Positions 22,416-34,297 are shown, counted from the first letter of the stretch. The stretch: DNA of 37,581 nt from Ichthyophthirius multifiliis (GCF_000220395.1 NW_004086113.1:1-37581); one strand, 5' to 3'. Translations and numbers: made by a program. The notes: generated from the sequence alone by a model not told the origin.

Positions 22416-25239
22416 TATTCACATTTTTAATATATATACCTTTTGTAATAATAATTAAATCAGTAATTTAAAGACATTTTTATAATGCATTTTTTTAGGC
22501 ACTAATAGGATTTAAAAATTAATTTTCATATACAATATCAACTGGTAAAAATCCCATTTTCTTGATACTTTCTTTTAAGCCATCTCTTTGATCAAAAACA
22601 CTGACATTTGCTCCAAATGTTTATTTAATAATTTTACCAACATTCAATCCTAAAGAATCAGCTCCAATAACCAAACACTAAGCCTATTGAGTTTACCCTA
22701 TTTTATTATTAATTCCTCTACTAGACTTATTTAAATGATAAAATCCTTCTAAAACACCTCTATGAGCCAATATTAAGCTATTATTTTGTTTAACACTTAA
22801 CTTTTAGTAAAGAAAGTCATCTTCAGGGATTTCATTAATGTCTAAAACTGTTAAATTTTCATATTTTACTAATGTATTAATTAGATTTAATTTATCATGA
22901 CCCAAAGGAGCTATTAAGATTTCAAGATTTTATTAAAGTTTTTATATTTAATTTTCTTTTAGTTAACTAATAAGTACAATTATATGAGCATTTTAGTAAA
23001 TATCATCAGAATTAGTTATTTTAGCTCCAAATTAACAATACATTTCATCTGTATATCCACATTATTTTCCAGCGTTTTTTTCTATCCATACATTTATTCC
23101 ATTTCTTTTAAATATAAAAATAAAATTACAAAAAAAATGAAATTTGAATTAAAATACTTAATAAAACATTATATTAATTCCGGAGTAATAGAAACTCTAT
23201 TTTCGATATTATTTTCAAATTCATTTAAAACTCCCAAAACTAAATATATATAAAAATATATAAATATAAAAAAATATAAATAAATATATATTATAAATAA
23301 ATATATTAATAATATATATATAAATTTATATATATTTATATATTATTTATATATATATTATTTTATTATTTTACCCTTTTAGCATTTATTTTTTAAACTA
23401 AATAATTCTTCTTCATTAATTTAACAATAAACCTAATTTTTATTAATAATTTCATTTTCCAAGCATATTTCTCTAATAATTTAAACCCCTTTTAATTGTA
23501 ATTAATTATAAACAGCTTCTAAGTTTTTTTAATTATCTCCTTTTAATACAAAAACATTATTATAATCAAATACTCCATTATTTTTATTATTTTCAACTTT
23601 AGTTTAAATATACACAACTCTATTACTTTCCCAAACTTAACAAGTTGGAATTTTTTAAAAATTATAAAAATCTGGATTTATCTCATCATATGCCCCTACT
23701 ATTATACAAAGTTCAAATTTTGAAAAATCTACTTCTTCTAGTTCTTTAATTATTTCAAAAGCTACATCATATTCAGCTAATATAGCATTCATATGTCCTG
23801 GGAGTTTTCCACTAGACGGATGAATGCAAAATTGTATATTTTTTCCTGCTTCTTGTAAATATAGTGCTATATCAGCTATATATTTAGTACATTATTGTTA
23901 ATAAATGCCGTTTCCAGGTACAAAAACAATATTACTAGCACTCATTAATTCATTAGATAAATCCATAAAATTTATATCCTAATTATTATAAGCGAAATCA
24001 GAACTTATATTTGACTTTATTTCTATATTTTAGTCATTCCAGCTTTTAAAATAGGCATCGAAAATCCCACAATTTATCCCATGTGAAGCTCTTTAAGTTA
24101 ATTTATAGCCTCCTGTAATACACAAAGCTCCTACGATAATCAAATAATCCCTATTAAATACAAAACCTACAAAGGATAATGTAATTCCCATCAAAACAGT
24201 CTAAAAGGGAATAATTACATTCAACTATCTTTACTAAACAGAAACTACTAAACCCCATCCAATGTACAAAGCCAAAATAAAAATCATCCATAGTGCAAAT
24301 CCCATACTAAAAACTACATAAAGCAACCCAAAAACACCTATACATATCAAAACTATAAAATTTACTGAATTTCGGTATTTCCCGATTAAATTTAATGGTT
24401 CTTTAGCAATATTTTTCTTATCTAATTTAAAATAACAGGTTACGGCAGATGAAAATATCATTGTGCCTAGTAAACATACAAATACTGTTTAGAAAGAATC
24501 TAGTTTATTGAATTTTGCTTTGAATTGTTTAAGTCTCTCAAATTAGGCGATTCCCAATAAAAATGAAGCTAAACCTATTAAAGATTGTAAAAAACATACT
24601 GCTTATCCATATTATGTTATTTTAGTCTTTTTTTTATATATGTATTAATATTTTATATGTTTTTTTTTTAAAAAAAATATATTTTATAATTTAATTAATT
24701 TTGTATTTTTTTTTTTTCATATTAAAGTTTATATATATTTAGTTTTTTTAATTTACATTTAAACCAAAATATAATCCTATAGATCCTCCTATTAAAAAAG
24801 ATGATAACCATCTAAATGAATCTGCTAAATTCCAAGATTCTTGATAAAAAGTTGCACTAATTGCCGTAATCATACCTCCTATAGCAAACAATACCGATTT
24901 TCTTGAATTTTGGAAGCTATTAAGGGATATTATAGACATTATAAATAGAAAACTTGCTGCGAAATAAGATGCATGCTAAAAATTAGTTATATCGTCATTT
25001 TTTACTTAATTTTCTTTTTTTTAAGGTTATTGTGGATTTTGTTTTCCTATAAGCATTTAAACAGTTTTATTTTGTGATATTTAATTATATTAATTATTTA
25101 CAAATCGCTAAAACTATTTGTATTTTGAAGAAAATTCTTAGAATAAATAATATAAGTAGTCTGTTTATTTTTAAACTGAGGTATTAATGATATTCGTTGA
25201 AATTTTATTTTATTTTAAATTTTTATTAACTTCTAACAT
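21085..25239 (-). CDS. NAD(P) transhydrogenase, fused and permuted (dIIb-dIII-dI-dIIa)
   Basis: Proton-translocating transhydrogenase, NADH + NADP+ to NAD+ + NADPH, about 1188 residues. The N-terminal 75 residues look like an organelle-targeting and cytosolic extension. Membrane helices of domain IIb follow (LNLIGKYRNSVNFIVLICIG, LSFVGFVFNRDYLIIVGAL). NADP-binding domain III has VFVPGNGI, SSGKLPGHMNAILAEYDVAF and IVGAYDEINPDF. NAD-binding domain I has GVLNEFENNIENRVSITPE, TDEMYCQFGAKI, LAHRGVLEGF, CLVIGADSLGLNVGK and KRGAVIVDLVVEKGGNC. A linker with a polyglutamine run leads to domain IIa helices. Introns: 21484-21551, 21923-21972, 22287-22439, 23105-23157, 23240-23374, 24627-24756. The A13 run at 21440-21452 needs one more base; the length is then divisible by three. 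TGA stop 21087-21085, ATG 25239. This beta-alpha order is known from Entamoeba and Eimeria. Motifs are divergent (Ser in the dI glycine loop). Confidence 0.95.
21704..21752 (-). repeat. (TAA)n coding polyglutamine in the transhydrogenase linker
   Basis: On the coding (minus) strand about 13 TAA and then mixed TAG/TAA codons give a run of at least 16 glutamines between the NAD domain and the last membrane helices. The TAA/TAG mix shows both stop codons being used as Gln in one run. Confidence 0.85.
22364..22411. repeat. (AT)n microsatellite in a transhydrogenase intron
   Basis: About 24 AT units inside the 22287-22439 intron. Similar shorter (AT)n blocks lie in introns of the LRR gene (5288-5310) and the methyltransferase (8290-8322). 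Confidence 0.9.
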
Positions 25240-25654
25240 TTTTTATTTATTTTTTTATAAGTATAAAAATAAAAATTATAATATAATATTTTTTCTTTCC
25301 TTTTTTTTTAAAAAATAATAATATAAAAACGAATAAATACATTATATATATATTATTAATAATTAAAAAACGTAAATTTAAAAAAATGTTAATAAACATA
25401 TTTTGTCAATGATAAAGAAATTGTTTTAAAAAACATTTTAAAGATTTAATAATAAATATGCTTTCAATATTATTTAATTATAAAATTCATTTTTTTTTTA
25501 ATTATATAAAATACTTTAAATTATAGATAATAAAATATTCTAATTAATTTATTTATTATTTTTATTTATAATATATTATTTATATTTATTTATTTTTTTA
25601 AAAAAAAAGAAATCATATTTTTGTATTATTTAAATATTTTGAAAAAAAATTAAA
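25240..25654. other. Divergent intergenic region
   Basis: About 415 bases between two genes that point away from each other, so it should contain both promoters. A+T-rich with homopolymers; I see no defined motif. Confidence 0.5.
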
Positions 25655-26838
25655 ATGAACAAAAAACAAGATATAAACAATGAAATATAAAATTTTAATG
25701 AAAAATTTAAATCAGATTTAGAATATTTAGTCCAATATGTCATAAATTCAAATATTTAAAAAATACATCAAAAACATAAAAACAACAAATATAAATAAAA
25801 ACGATAAACACCATAAAAAAATAAAAATAAAATAAATTCTTTTATAGAAAGAAACTACAACATATAATTTGATGAATAACAAAAAATTATAAATGAATAA
25901 AAAATCATTCAAAAAAAATAAAATGAATTAGAAGAAAATATTAAAAAAAAAAATACTTAGATGGTCCTGTTTGGAGAACTTCACTAGCCTTAATGAATTA
26001 TTAATTTTACAAATAAAATCTAGATTTAAAAAAAGAAAAACCCGAAAAAAAACAGTCAAAACCTTCTTAAAAAATAGCCAAAACACAAATATAATACAGG
26101 ATGTTAAATTAAAAATAACAAAAGGAAATTCCTAAAAAGTAAGAGGTTTCGGAATAATAGAAAAATATTTAAGTAAATCGAAATATAGGATTTCATAAAT
26201 AGCTTTTGGATAAGGAAAATGAAAATATAAACAAATATTTTATAAATCTTTAAAAAAAAAAGTTAGAACTAGAAAAAATGGCTAATGGTTTATAAAAAAA
26301 TATTTAAAAATAAGAATATGAGTAATAAATTAATTAAAATAAAGAGTTTTTTTAATCCATCCAAGATCATATAATTGAAAAATATTAAGAAATCCTGATT
26401 GAATCTATTATAGACGATTTATTAATTGAAAATGTCCTTCTATTGTAATATTTCGAACAAAAAGAAAAGCTTTCTAAAAAATAATTCACTAAATTATGCT
26501 TCGAATAATATGCAAACGAATTTACGTAGTATTTCGATGATAGTTAAAAGGCTATTTTACACATAAATAATAAAAAAGAACCTGTATATAAAAAAGTAAT
26601 ACATAACGATGCTATATTATTAGAAATAAATAATGATATTTTAATTGAAAATTTAGAAAAAATATAAGAATTTAGACTCCATAATGAATAAAAAAGTATA
26701 TATGATAGAAATAATTTAAATTAATTTAATATTATAGCAAAAAATTTAGCTGAATAATTAATAAATGAAACTTTAATTGAATTTGAAAAATAAACTTAGA
26801 ATTTTACAAATGAGTTATTTACAAGTGAATTTAGATGA
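25655..26838 (+). CDS. Uncharacterised Gln/Lys-rich coiled-coil protein
   Basis: One exon, 394 residues if one A is added to the A11 run at 25943-25953; the frame then runs from ATG to the TGA at 26836. The N-terminal third is polar and helical. A short conserved-looking motif KKYLDGPVWRTSLALMNYQ lies at the junction. Then come coils and a more hydrophobic helical part with DDLLIENVLLLQYFEQ and FTKLCFEQYANEFTQYF. No signal peptide or membrane segment. The alternation of coils and a compact helical end is common in ciliary and centriolar proteins, but I recognise no family and assign no function. It converges with the next gene 126 bp away. Confidence 0.8.
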
Positions 26839-26964
26839 TTTTTTTTTTCTTTCGAATAATATTTACATTTATATATATATATTTATTAAAAGAAAAAAAT
26901 TTTTGTATGTCTATATATGTAATTTTTTTATTAGTTAAAACCAATTTATTATACATATATTTTT

Positions 26965-27402
26965 TCAATTTGCCTTTTTCGGTCTAACTGATGATTGCCA
27001 ATTTAATTAATTTCTTTTCCAAAAAGGATATCCAGGTACGAAAAGCTGTTTTGTTTTTTTGTTAAAATAAAATATTATTTATATTTTTATACTATGACAC
27101 AGAAAAACATTGCAAATAATGTTGAGTAAACACATGTAGAAAATCTTTATTAAAAGCATGAAACTATGAATGAAATAACCTTTTCATATAATAATTTATG
27201 TATAAGATTGAACTTTTTATTTATTATATTTACCGTAACAATAGTTATAATGATTTTATAATAAACTTTTATTTTTTATTAAGCCACAAAATCCTTTTTT
27301 ATTATTAAAATTAGAAAAAGCATATTTAAAATATATATATAAAGGTACCATTTCATTAAAATAAATAAGTATTCTTTTCAAAATATCATCATTATTTGCC
27401 AT
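26965..27402 (-). CDS. Small uncharacterised protein, about 109 aa
   Basis: Minus strand, ATG at 27402-27400 (MANNDDILKRILIYFNE). Joined across introns 27180-27233 and 27046-27100, the product contains LLLRLFHSQFHAFNKDFLHV, then FTQHYLQCF and VPGYPFWKRNQLNWQSS and ends at TGA 26967-26965. One extra A in the six-base run at 27295-27300 is needed; the total is then divisible by three, which supports the model. Basic, no clear signal peptide; it resembles no family I know. The splice pattern is the least certain among the named genes here, because the first exon can also be read with other junctions. Confidence 0.55.
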
Positions 27403-27684
27403 TTTTTTTTATATTATTATTAAAAAAAAGAAAAGAAAAATAAAATTAATTTTTTTTTTTTTAAAAAAAAATAAAAAAATAATTTGTATCTTAATAAATT
27501 ATTTGTAAATATTATATATAATACTTATAATTAAATTTATTTATTTAAACTCTTTATTAAATCATATTCTCTATATATATATTTCTTTCATTATTTAATA
27601 ATAGAAAAAAAATATAATAATTATAAACATATATTTTATTATTAATTAATTCTTTATATAAAATAATTATTAAAATTAATGTTT

Positions 27685-28164
27685 TCACTAATCTAAAATA
27701 TTCTAAATCTCATTAACTATCTAATCTAAAAAATCATCTTATTTATTTAAGAGTTAATTATTTTTAATTTTTATATATACTTTATTATTCTTATCATTTA
27801 TAATTATAATATTTTAGTTTTATATATTATTCAATTATTAATTATTAATTATACAAGAAACATCTGAATTTAAAAACTATTATTCTAATTTATTAAATTT
27901 AGCAGTTTATTTTTATAAATTTTCCTATTAATTTAATTTATTAAAACTATTTTCTTATAACTTTTAATCTATAATAGTACCTTAGTATTTTTAAAGCCAT
28001 TAATTATATATTTATGAGTATTTTTAAAATAAAGCTTTTTTATGTTAATCAATAGAATTAGTACAGTTTAGACAACTTTCATTTAAATTAGTATCGTTTA
28101 ATTATTATTAAAAATTAGAATTAATACTATTATTAATTGAATTTTAATATTTTTCATTATTCAT
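27685..28164 (-). CDS. Uncharacterised Asn/Gln-rich protein, 159 aa
   Basis: A single exon on the minus strand, ATG 28164-28162 to TGA 27687-27685, exactly 160 codons with no frame error. It contains about 30 TAA/TAG glutamine codons, so it is invisible in the standard code. Start MNNEKYQNSINNS; a CLNC pair near residue 35; an amphipathic central part with ALFQKYSQIYNQWLQKYQ; a helical end with DDFLDQIVNEIQNIL. Likely soluble and partly coiled. No family recognised. Low-complexity composition leaves some doubt, but an intact 480-base frame in sequence this rich in TGA-forming bases is unlikely by chance. Confidence 0.72.
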
Positions 28165-29141
28165 TTTTTACAAAATATAGATTTTTGAAAAATTTATAAA
28201 ATCTATATGAAATCAATTTCAAAAAATTAGTAAAAATAAATAAATTATTATTACTAAAAATTTAATATTATTATTTCTTATTATAGAATTATTCATAATT
28301 TATAAAAATTTTAAGCCAATATATGTAAAATAACATATTTAATAAATATTAATCAAATAATTTTATTTTATAATAAAAAAATATGTCTATTTACACTTAC
28401 AAAAAAATTAATTTTTATCAAATATTATTCTCAAACTACTTTATAAAAACAAGATTTTTTTACTAAATTTAAGAAAGTTTTTTACGATAAAATAAAATTA
28501 AAATAAGTAAATATATATAATAAAATTAATAGAATTGCAATTTATAAAAAAATATTGTTATTCGAATTAAAAATAACGAAAGTTATTATATTTAAAAAGT
28601 GTATAGTATAAATTAAAAAAATAAAAAAATATTTAAACAAATTATTAATAAAAAAAACTACTTTATAAAATTCTTTTTAATGTCGACCTAATTATAATTA
28701 TTTATATAAAATAAATATACATATTTAAAATTAAACATTAATTTTTAAAAAGAAAACGTAAAAGAAAGTTATAATAATAAAACTGTGAATATGACCAAAA
28801 AAATAATTATATAATATTTAGTTATTATTATTATGAAATTAACTAAAAATAAAATTATATTATTTCTTAATAAGATTTTATGATAAATTAAAATAAAAAT
28901 AGATATTATTTTTTTCTAAATAAATGTAATAATTATTATAAAATTTAAAAAGAATAAGGAAAACAATAAAATTTATTTTTAATTTAGAAAAAAACTTTTT
29001 ATAAAATATAGGTTTAATTATAATCTTAAATCAAATTTCATTAAGTATATATTTATTGTTTCTATTAAATTGATATTTTTTTTTTATTACATAAATAAAA
29101 AAATATTATACTATAAAAAATAAAATTAATAATTAAAAAAA
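28165..29141. other. Divergent intergenic region
   Basis: Nearly 1 kb between divergent genes, A+T-rich, with no open frame of protein-like composition on either strand. Confidence 0.6.
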
Positions 29142-30127
29142 ATGGTTGATTCGTAATAAAAAAGGACATTATAAGAAATATAAGATTTGTCAAATTCTTT
29201 AAATTGTTATAATAGTAGAAGAGGATTATTTTAAGAAAAATTAAATTTTAGCAAAGTAAAATCATTACCAAATATAAAGCAATCAATAAAATTTTAAAAT
29301 CTAAACATTAAAAAAAGTTAACCTATACAATTATTAAAAGAAAAGTATATTTGAAAAAATAAATATATATAAATATATATAAATAAATATATAATTATGT
29401 ATATATATATATTTTTATAAATAAAAAAATATTTTATTCTTATTGTCAAAAAAAGAATACGTGAAAAATAAATTTACAATAATAATTTAAATAGCAATTA
29501 TTATTATTTATAAGATAAAAATAAAAAATGGTCATTTTAATAAAATTAGTGGATTAATAGTATGAGTTAATGTCTTAAATCAGATTTTTTAGATTATAAT
29601 TATATGTTTTAAAAACATTTTAAAAAATAATATGATAAGCAATTAGAAAAATTATATTCAAACAAAAAAATAATTAAAATAATAATATAAGAAATAAATT
29701 CAATACTGATAATGATAATGATAATGATAATCATAGTCATAATCATAATCATAATCATATGAATAATACTTTTATTTTTTAATAAAATAAGGTTAAATCT
29801 TATAAATAAAAGAAATAATCTTAAAATGATTTATAAGTTATTTCACATAATAATTAAAATAATGTATAGAATTCAGATAAATAAAATTATAATGCTAAAA
29901 TTTTATAAAATACTAATCAAAATAAAATGTATTCATAAAAAAATTTACCTTGTTTATAATATAATAAAAAGTATATAGGTATAAAAAAAAATAAAAAAAA
30001 AAAATTAATTTAAATAAGTAAATAAATCTGGTAATTATGTTTTTAGAAAATCACAAGTTTATTAATACGATATTTAAAAAAATAAAAAATGAAATAAATA
30101 TATATAGAAATATATAATATGAATTGA
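29142..30127 (+). CDS. Uncharacterised Gln/Asn/Lys-rich protein with Asp-Asn and His-Asn repeats
   Basis: Two exons, 29142-29344 and 29456-30127. Starts MVDSQQKRTLQEIQDLSNSL. Exon 2 begins IREKQIYNNNLNS and contains SMSQCLKSDFLDYNYMFQK. A run of four Asp-Asn units passes into His-Ser and His-Asn units (nt 29708-29759). The rest is Gln/Lys-rich. One A must be added to the A7 run at 29664-29670 to put the repeat in this frame; the length then gives 291 codons. No domain recognised, no membrane segment. The last 60 residues (after about 29970) are very Lys-rich and may partly be intron. Confidence 0.68.
29708..29759 (+). repeat. 6-bp tandem repeat, GATAAT changing to CATAAT
   Basis: Four GATAAT units, then CATAGT and CATAAT units. 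In the frame of the surrounding gene they encode Asp-Asn followed by His-Asn; in the other frames they encode Ile-Met or Tyr-rich runs. Confidence 0.85.
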
Positions 30128-30988
30128 ATTAAAAAAACAATATATATAATTGTTTAATATATGAATATTATAAAAAATTTTTATTTAAAAAATAATTGAT
30201 TATATATCAAAATATTTATGTTTTTATTATATATTTTATTTTATAATTTAAAATTAATGAATCTTCTTAATTTTTTTTTTTATTTAATAGATAAAATATA
30301 AACATATATACTTATTATTTTTTAAAATTCAAATAATTTACTTTAATGTTTGTTTGTCGATAATTATTATATAATGATATAATTTATTAATAAATATACG
30401 ATAATAATTTAATGATATCATCAAGATATTTTGTTATCTTAATAAAAAAGCTACGAAAATTTAAAATATCAATAAACTATCATTGTTAAAACAAATTAAA
30501 TCAAATATAAATAAACTAATATTAAGAAATTAAATACTAAATAATACATAACTCCAACTAAATTAAATAAAAAATAATGCAATAAATAATTTAATCAACG
30601 AAAGAAGATAAAAAAATAAAATAAAAAGCAATAATAATTTTATTAAGGTAGTCTAAATATTAATCACTATAATAAGTAATTAAAATGCATTAAAAAAAGA
30701 ATATAAAATCAAATAAAAAGCCTCAACAAAAAACATAATTATAATAACAAAAAGATTAAACTTTATTAAATAATATTACTTATTATAAACCTATATTTAT
30801 AATGCTTTTTATATGCTTTATATTTTTTATCTATATAGTTGCTATTTGATATATTAAAAAATTAATAATATTTTAAAAAAGGTTCTTTATATAAAAATAT
30901 AAATAAAATCGTTTTCATAATAAAATATATCTTAATTTATAAAAAAAAAATATTTAAAGAACACATTTTTGATAATCAATAAATAATA

Positions 30989-31038
<50 letters not shown>

Positions 31039-31071
31039 ACTTTTTTTGTTTTTTTTTTTTTTTTTAATAAA
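30128..31071. other. Intergenic A+T-rich region with (AT)n
   Basis: About 940 bases without a supported gene. A (TA)n block lies at 30995-31033, ending 38 bases before the next ATG and followed by a T-rich tract, so it lies in the likely promoter or 5' UTR of that gene. Confidence 0.6.
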
Positions 31072-32728
31072 ATGAAATTATCGTCATTAAATAGTTTTTG
31101 TGATTCTAAAACATACCCAAAATGCAAAATTCACAATTTATATTTAAAATAAATTTGTCTATCAGAAAATTGTCCTTAAAAATATCTAAGTTAATGTTAA
31201 AATTGTATTTAATAAAACCATAATGAGCATTAATATAAGGATATTAATTATTTTTATAAATTATTAATAAATGAACTTGCAGATAATGATTTTCAATAAA
31301 ATGTTGTTGATTTAAACATGAAAGACATGTAAATATACATTTAATAAATGGAATAGCTTCTTTTAAATTTAGAAATTTCTTTCAAAACAATTAAATAGTT
31401 ATATTCTGATATAAAGCAAGTAATAGATAATTACAAAAACATTATCGAAAGTGCATAAACTCCTGAAAAAACAATTTTTTAACAAATAGAAAAATCATTA
31501 ATAGGGAAAAATTGGAAAGAAAACACAAAAGAATAGCTCGATAAAAGAATAAACAAAATAATTAGTAAAATTTAAGTTATAAACGAAGAAATATACATTA
31601 ACTTTTCATGTAATGATAAAATATAAATTCAAGAATAAATTGAATATTTTATAGATTATGTTTCAGATAAAAACAATAAAGTATAAAGTTTACTTGAAGA
31701 GTAATTATAAGTAGTAAATGTAAAATTTAAACTTGCAAAATAAACTGATTTTGAATAAGATTTTTTTAATATTTATTAGGAGAAAAGTTTTAGGGGAAAT
31801 TTCGAAGAATAATAAAAAATTTGGGTACATAAATTAAAGTAAATAATTTCAAAAAAAAAAAAAAAAAAATTAAATAATAAAAAAAAAGTTAATAAATTTA
31901 AAACAAATTAATAAAAATATAAAATCCTAAGTCTGTTTATTTTGATTTATCTGGAAAAAATAATGAAAATGAAGAAAATTTAAATTTAATTGAATAGTTT
32001 TGTTAAAAAAATAATCAGTATATAGACTCTTTTATGCTTAATTTTAATGGATGGTAGGATATATAAGAAAAAGACTTTTTAAAAATTTGTTAAATCTTAT
32101 CTTTAATCCCTAATATTAAATGCTTATTCTTGAACTTATTTAAGTATTATTTTTTTTTTAAACAAAAAAAAACATTATATAGTTGGAATCATCATAATTT
32201 TATAGCTTTAAATTCTTCATTAATAAAATTTTAGTAAATTTAAGTACTTTCATTTAATTTTTCTAAATGGCAATATATAAAAAATGATGACATAATTTAT
32301 TTAGGAAAAATACTTAAAAAAATGAGTTTACTTGAAGAATTAGATCTTTAACTTTAATAGTAAAAAATATTATGTATATATATATTTTTTTTTTATACAA
32401 AAAAATAAATAAATTTTTATATACTTTTTTTTATTTATTTAGATGCTCTAATCATTCAGTTTAAGATACAGGAATGATTTATTTTTTTAAATAAATTTAA
32501 AATAAGTAGTTTATTAAAAAAATTATTCTTAATTTACATAGTTGGTATACAAAAGGTACTTAAGTAGGAGCTGAAAGTCTTAATTAGTTATTAGAAATTT
32601 TAATATAAAAATAAATTAATTAATTTGTTATTAATTTATGTAATTCGAATAGAATAAATCAAGAATATTTAAAAAGATTTAAATGGGAGTTAAAAAAAAT
32701 TAATCCTAATTACGTATTAATATATTGA
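31072..32728 (+). CDS. B-box-like zinc finger, coiled coil and LRR protein
   Basis: About 524 residues. The N-terminal 60 residues contain paired Cys/His residues in a B-box-like arrangement (CKIHNLYLKQICL, ENC, CQNC, HNEH). A long coiled coil follows to about residue 260. The C-terminal half has degenerate leucine-rich repeats of the kind common in ciliates (MLNFNGWQDIQEKDF, LSFNFSKWQYIKNDDIIYLG, LLEELDLQLQ, LNLHSWYTKGTQVGAESLNQ). Intron 32360-32442. One A is missing in the poly-A stretch at 31851-31899, where the coil passes into the LRR part; adding it gives 525 codons including TGA at 32726. B-box plus coil resembles TRIM proteins, but I see no RING before it. Function unknown; a scaffold role is a guess. 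Confidence 0.8.
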
Positions 32729-32832
32729 ACACATATTTTTATAAAATTGTTAAAAAAATAAAAAAAAGGAATTCTTATTATAATATATAAACTGAAAAAT
32801 TATATTATTCTATTTTATTTTTTAGAAACATA

Positions 32833-32835
<3 letters not shown>

Positions 32836-32899
<64 letters not shown>
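32836..32899. repeat. (TA)32 microsatellite
   Basis: An uninterrupted run of TA dinucleotides, the longest in the window, lying between a stop at 32728 and the next ATG at 32959. It is self-complementary and could form a cruciform. Confidence 0.95.
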
Positions 32900-32902
<3 letters not shown>

Positions 32903-32958
32903 GTATGTTTTCTTTTTTTATAAAATAATTTAAATTAAAATTAATATTAAACATAAAA

Positions 32959-34065
32959 ATGAAAATTTATCAAATAATTATATTTATATTTCTAACATTA
33001 ATAAAAGCTTAATAAAATTTAAATGATTTGATGGCTGAAAACTTGACAAATCTATTTGTCGATAAGTTATTTTAAGACAAGTAATAAATAAGTATTTTAC
33101 AAACTAAAGCTATTCAATACTTTACTAAAATGATAATTGCAAACGAAATAAAATCTAGCAATATTAAAAACTCTACAAAGGATTTAAATTATTTAATAAA
33201 ATAATTATTTTCTTAAAACGATTTATCTTCACTTATTATCGAAACTAAAAAAAACGACAAAAGCAACTCCCTAGATGACATCCAATCTGAAAAAGACTTA
33301 AATAATGAAATAAAATCTATGAAATTTATCGATATATTAGTTTAATAAAAATATATAGGAAAAAATGAATCTGAATAGTAATAAATAAGCCTTTAAGAAC
33401 TCGAAAAAATCGAATAATTTTTAATTGAAATTAAAAAGCTTCCTAAACAAAAAATAGATCCCATATTTTAAAATCTAAGAAAACCAGAATTAGTAAAAGA
33501 TATTCTATAGAAAGTATTAAAATAAAAAAAAACTTAAGAAATCGTTTTTAAAATTTTATTAAAACATGGATAATTGTGTAAAAAAACAATAAAAAAAATA
33601 TATATATATAAAAAAAAAGTAAATTAAGATTAAGATTAACCATAAGACCCATAAAGTATTATGAAAGAACTAATGCAAGATTAAGAATTAATATAAGATG
33701 TTTTAAGTATTGATATTTAAAAATATTATAAAGATATAGGAAAAGATCTTATAGTTGCCTTCTAAACTATATAAAATTCTTAATATTCGGAAAATGTGTA
33801 GGATTAAAAAAAAGAAGACGAGGATTTAAAAGCTAAAGAAGAAAAAGAATAATAAAATGAAGGAATATAATAAGAAAATCCTTTTTCTAAAAATTCAAAG
33901 GATGGGTAGGAATTAAATAATATTTTAATATACACACTACTTTCTTTATTTGTTCTTGGTGTGTTTTTTGTTTTATTAAGATTCGGGTTAAAAATTTATA
34001 GAAAATAATAGCTAGAAAGTGCTTTTTCGAGTTCAGAAATTTAAAAAATATATAATTAAGTTTGA
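32959..34065 (+). CDS. Predicted type I membrane protein, unknown function
   Basis: ATG to TGA, 354 residues if the A/T-rich segment 33578-33619 is a 42-nt intron, 368 if it is translated; both stay in frame. MKIYQIIIFIFLTLIKA is a clear signal peptide with cleavage likely after Ala17. The lumenal or extracellular part (about 290 residues) is polar and helical, with several Glu/Gln-rich coils and few cysteines. One membrane helix ILIYTLLSLFVLGVFFVLL precedes a short basic tail with Ser and Tyr. No family recognised. The gene is complete and has no frame error. It lies 230 bp after the LRR gene and 232 bp before the GTPase gene, all on the same strand. Confidence 0.85.
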
Positions 34066-34297
34066 AATATAATAAAAATATTTATATAGAATTATATATC
34101 TATAATGAAAGAAAATAGCTAATATATAAATAAAAATATATTATAATTTTAAATAAAAATCGTAATAAATATATATATTTTTTAAAGTTTATTTTTTCTT
34201 TCGTTTTATTATATAAAAATTTTATGATATTATTAAGTGTTTGTAAATATTATTTTTGTTAATTATTAAAATAAAAAAAAAATATATTAATAAAAAA

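Noticed and set aside
24234-24939. Two separate small membrane proteins
   Set aside because: They are neighbouring exons or parts of the domain IIb membrane helices of the transhydrogenase, joined by the intron 24627-24756 and continuous in the ciliate code.
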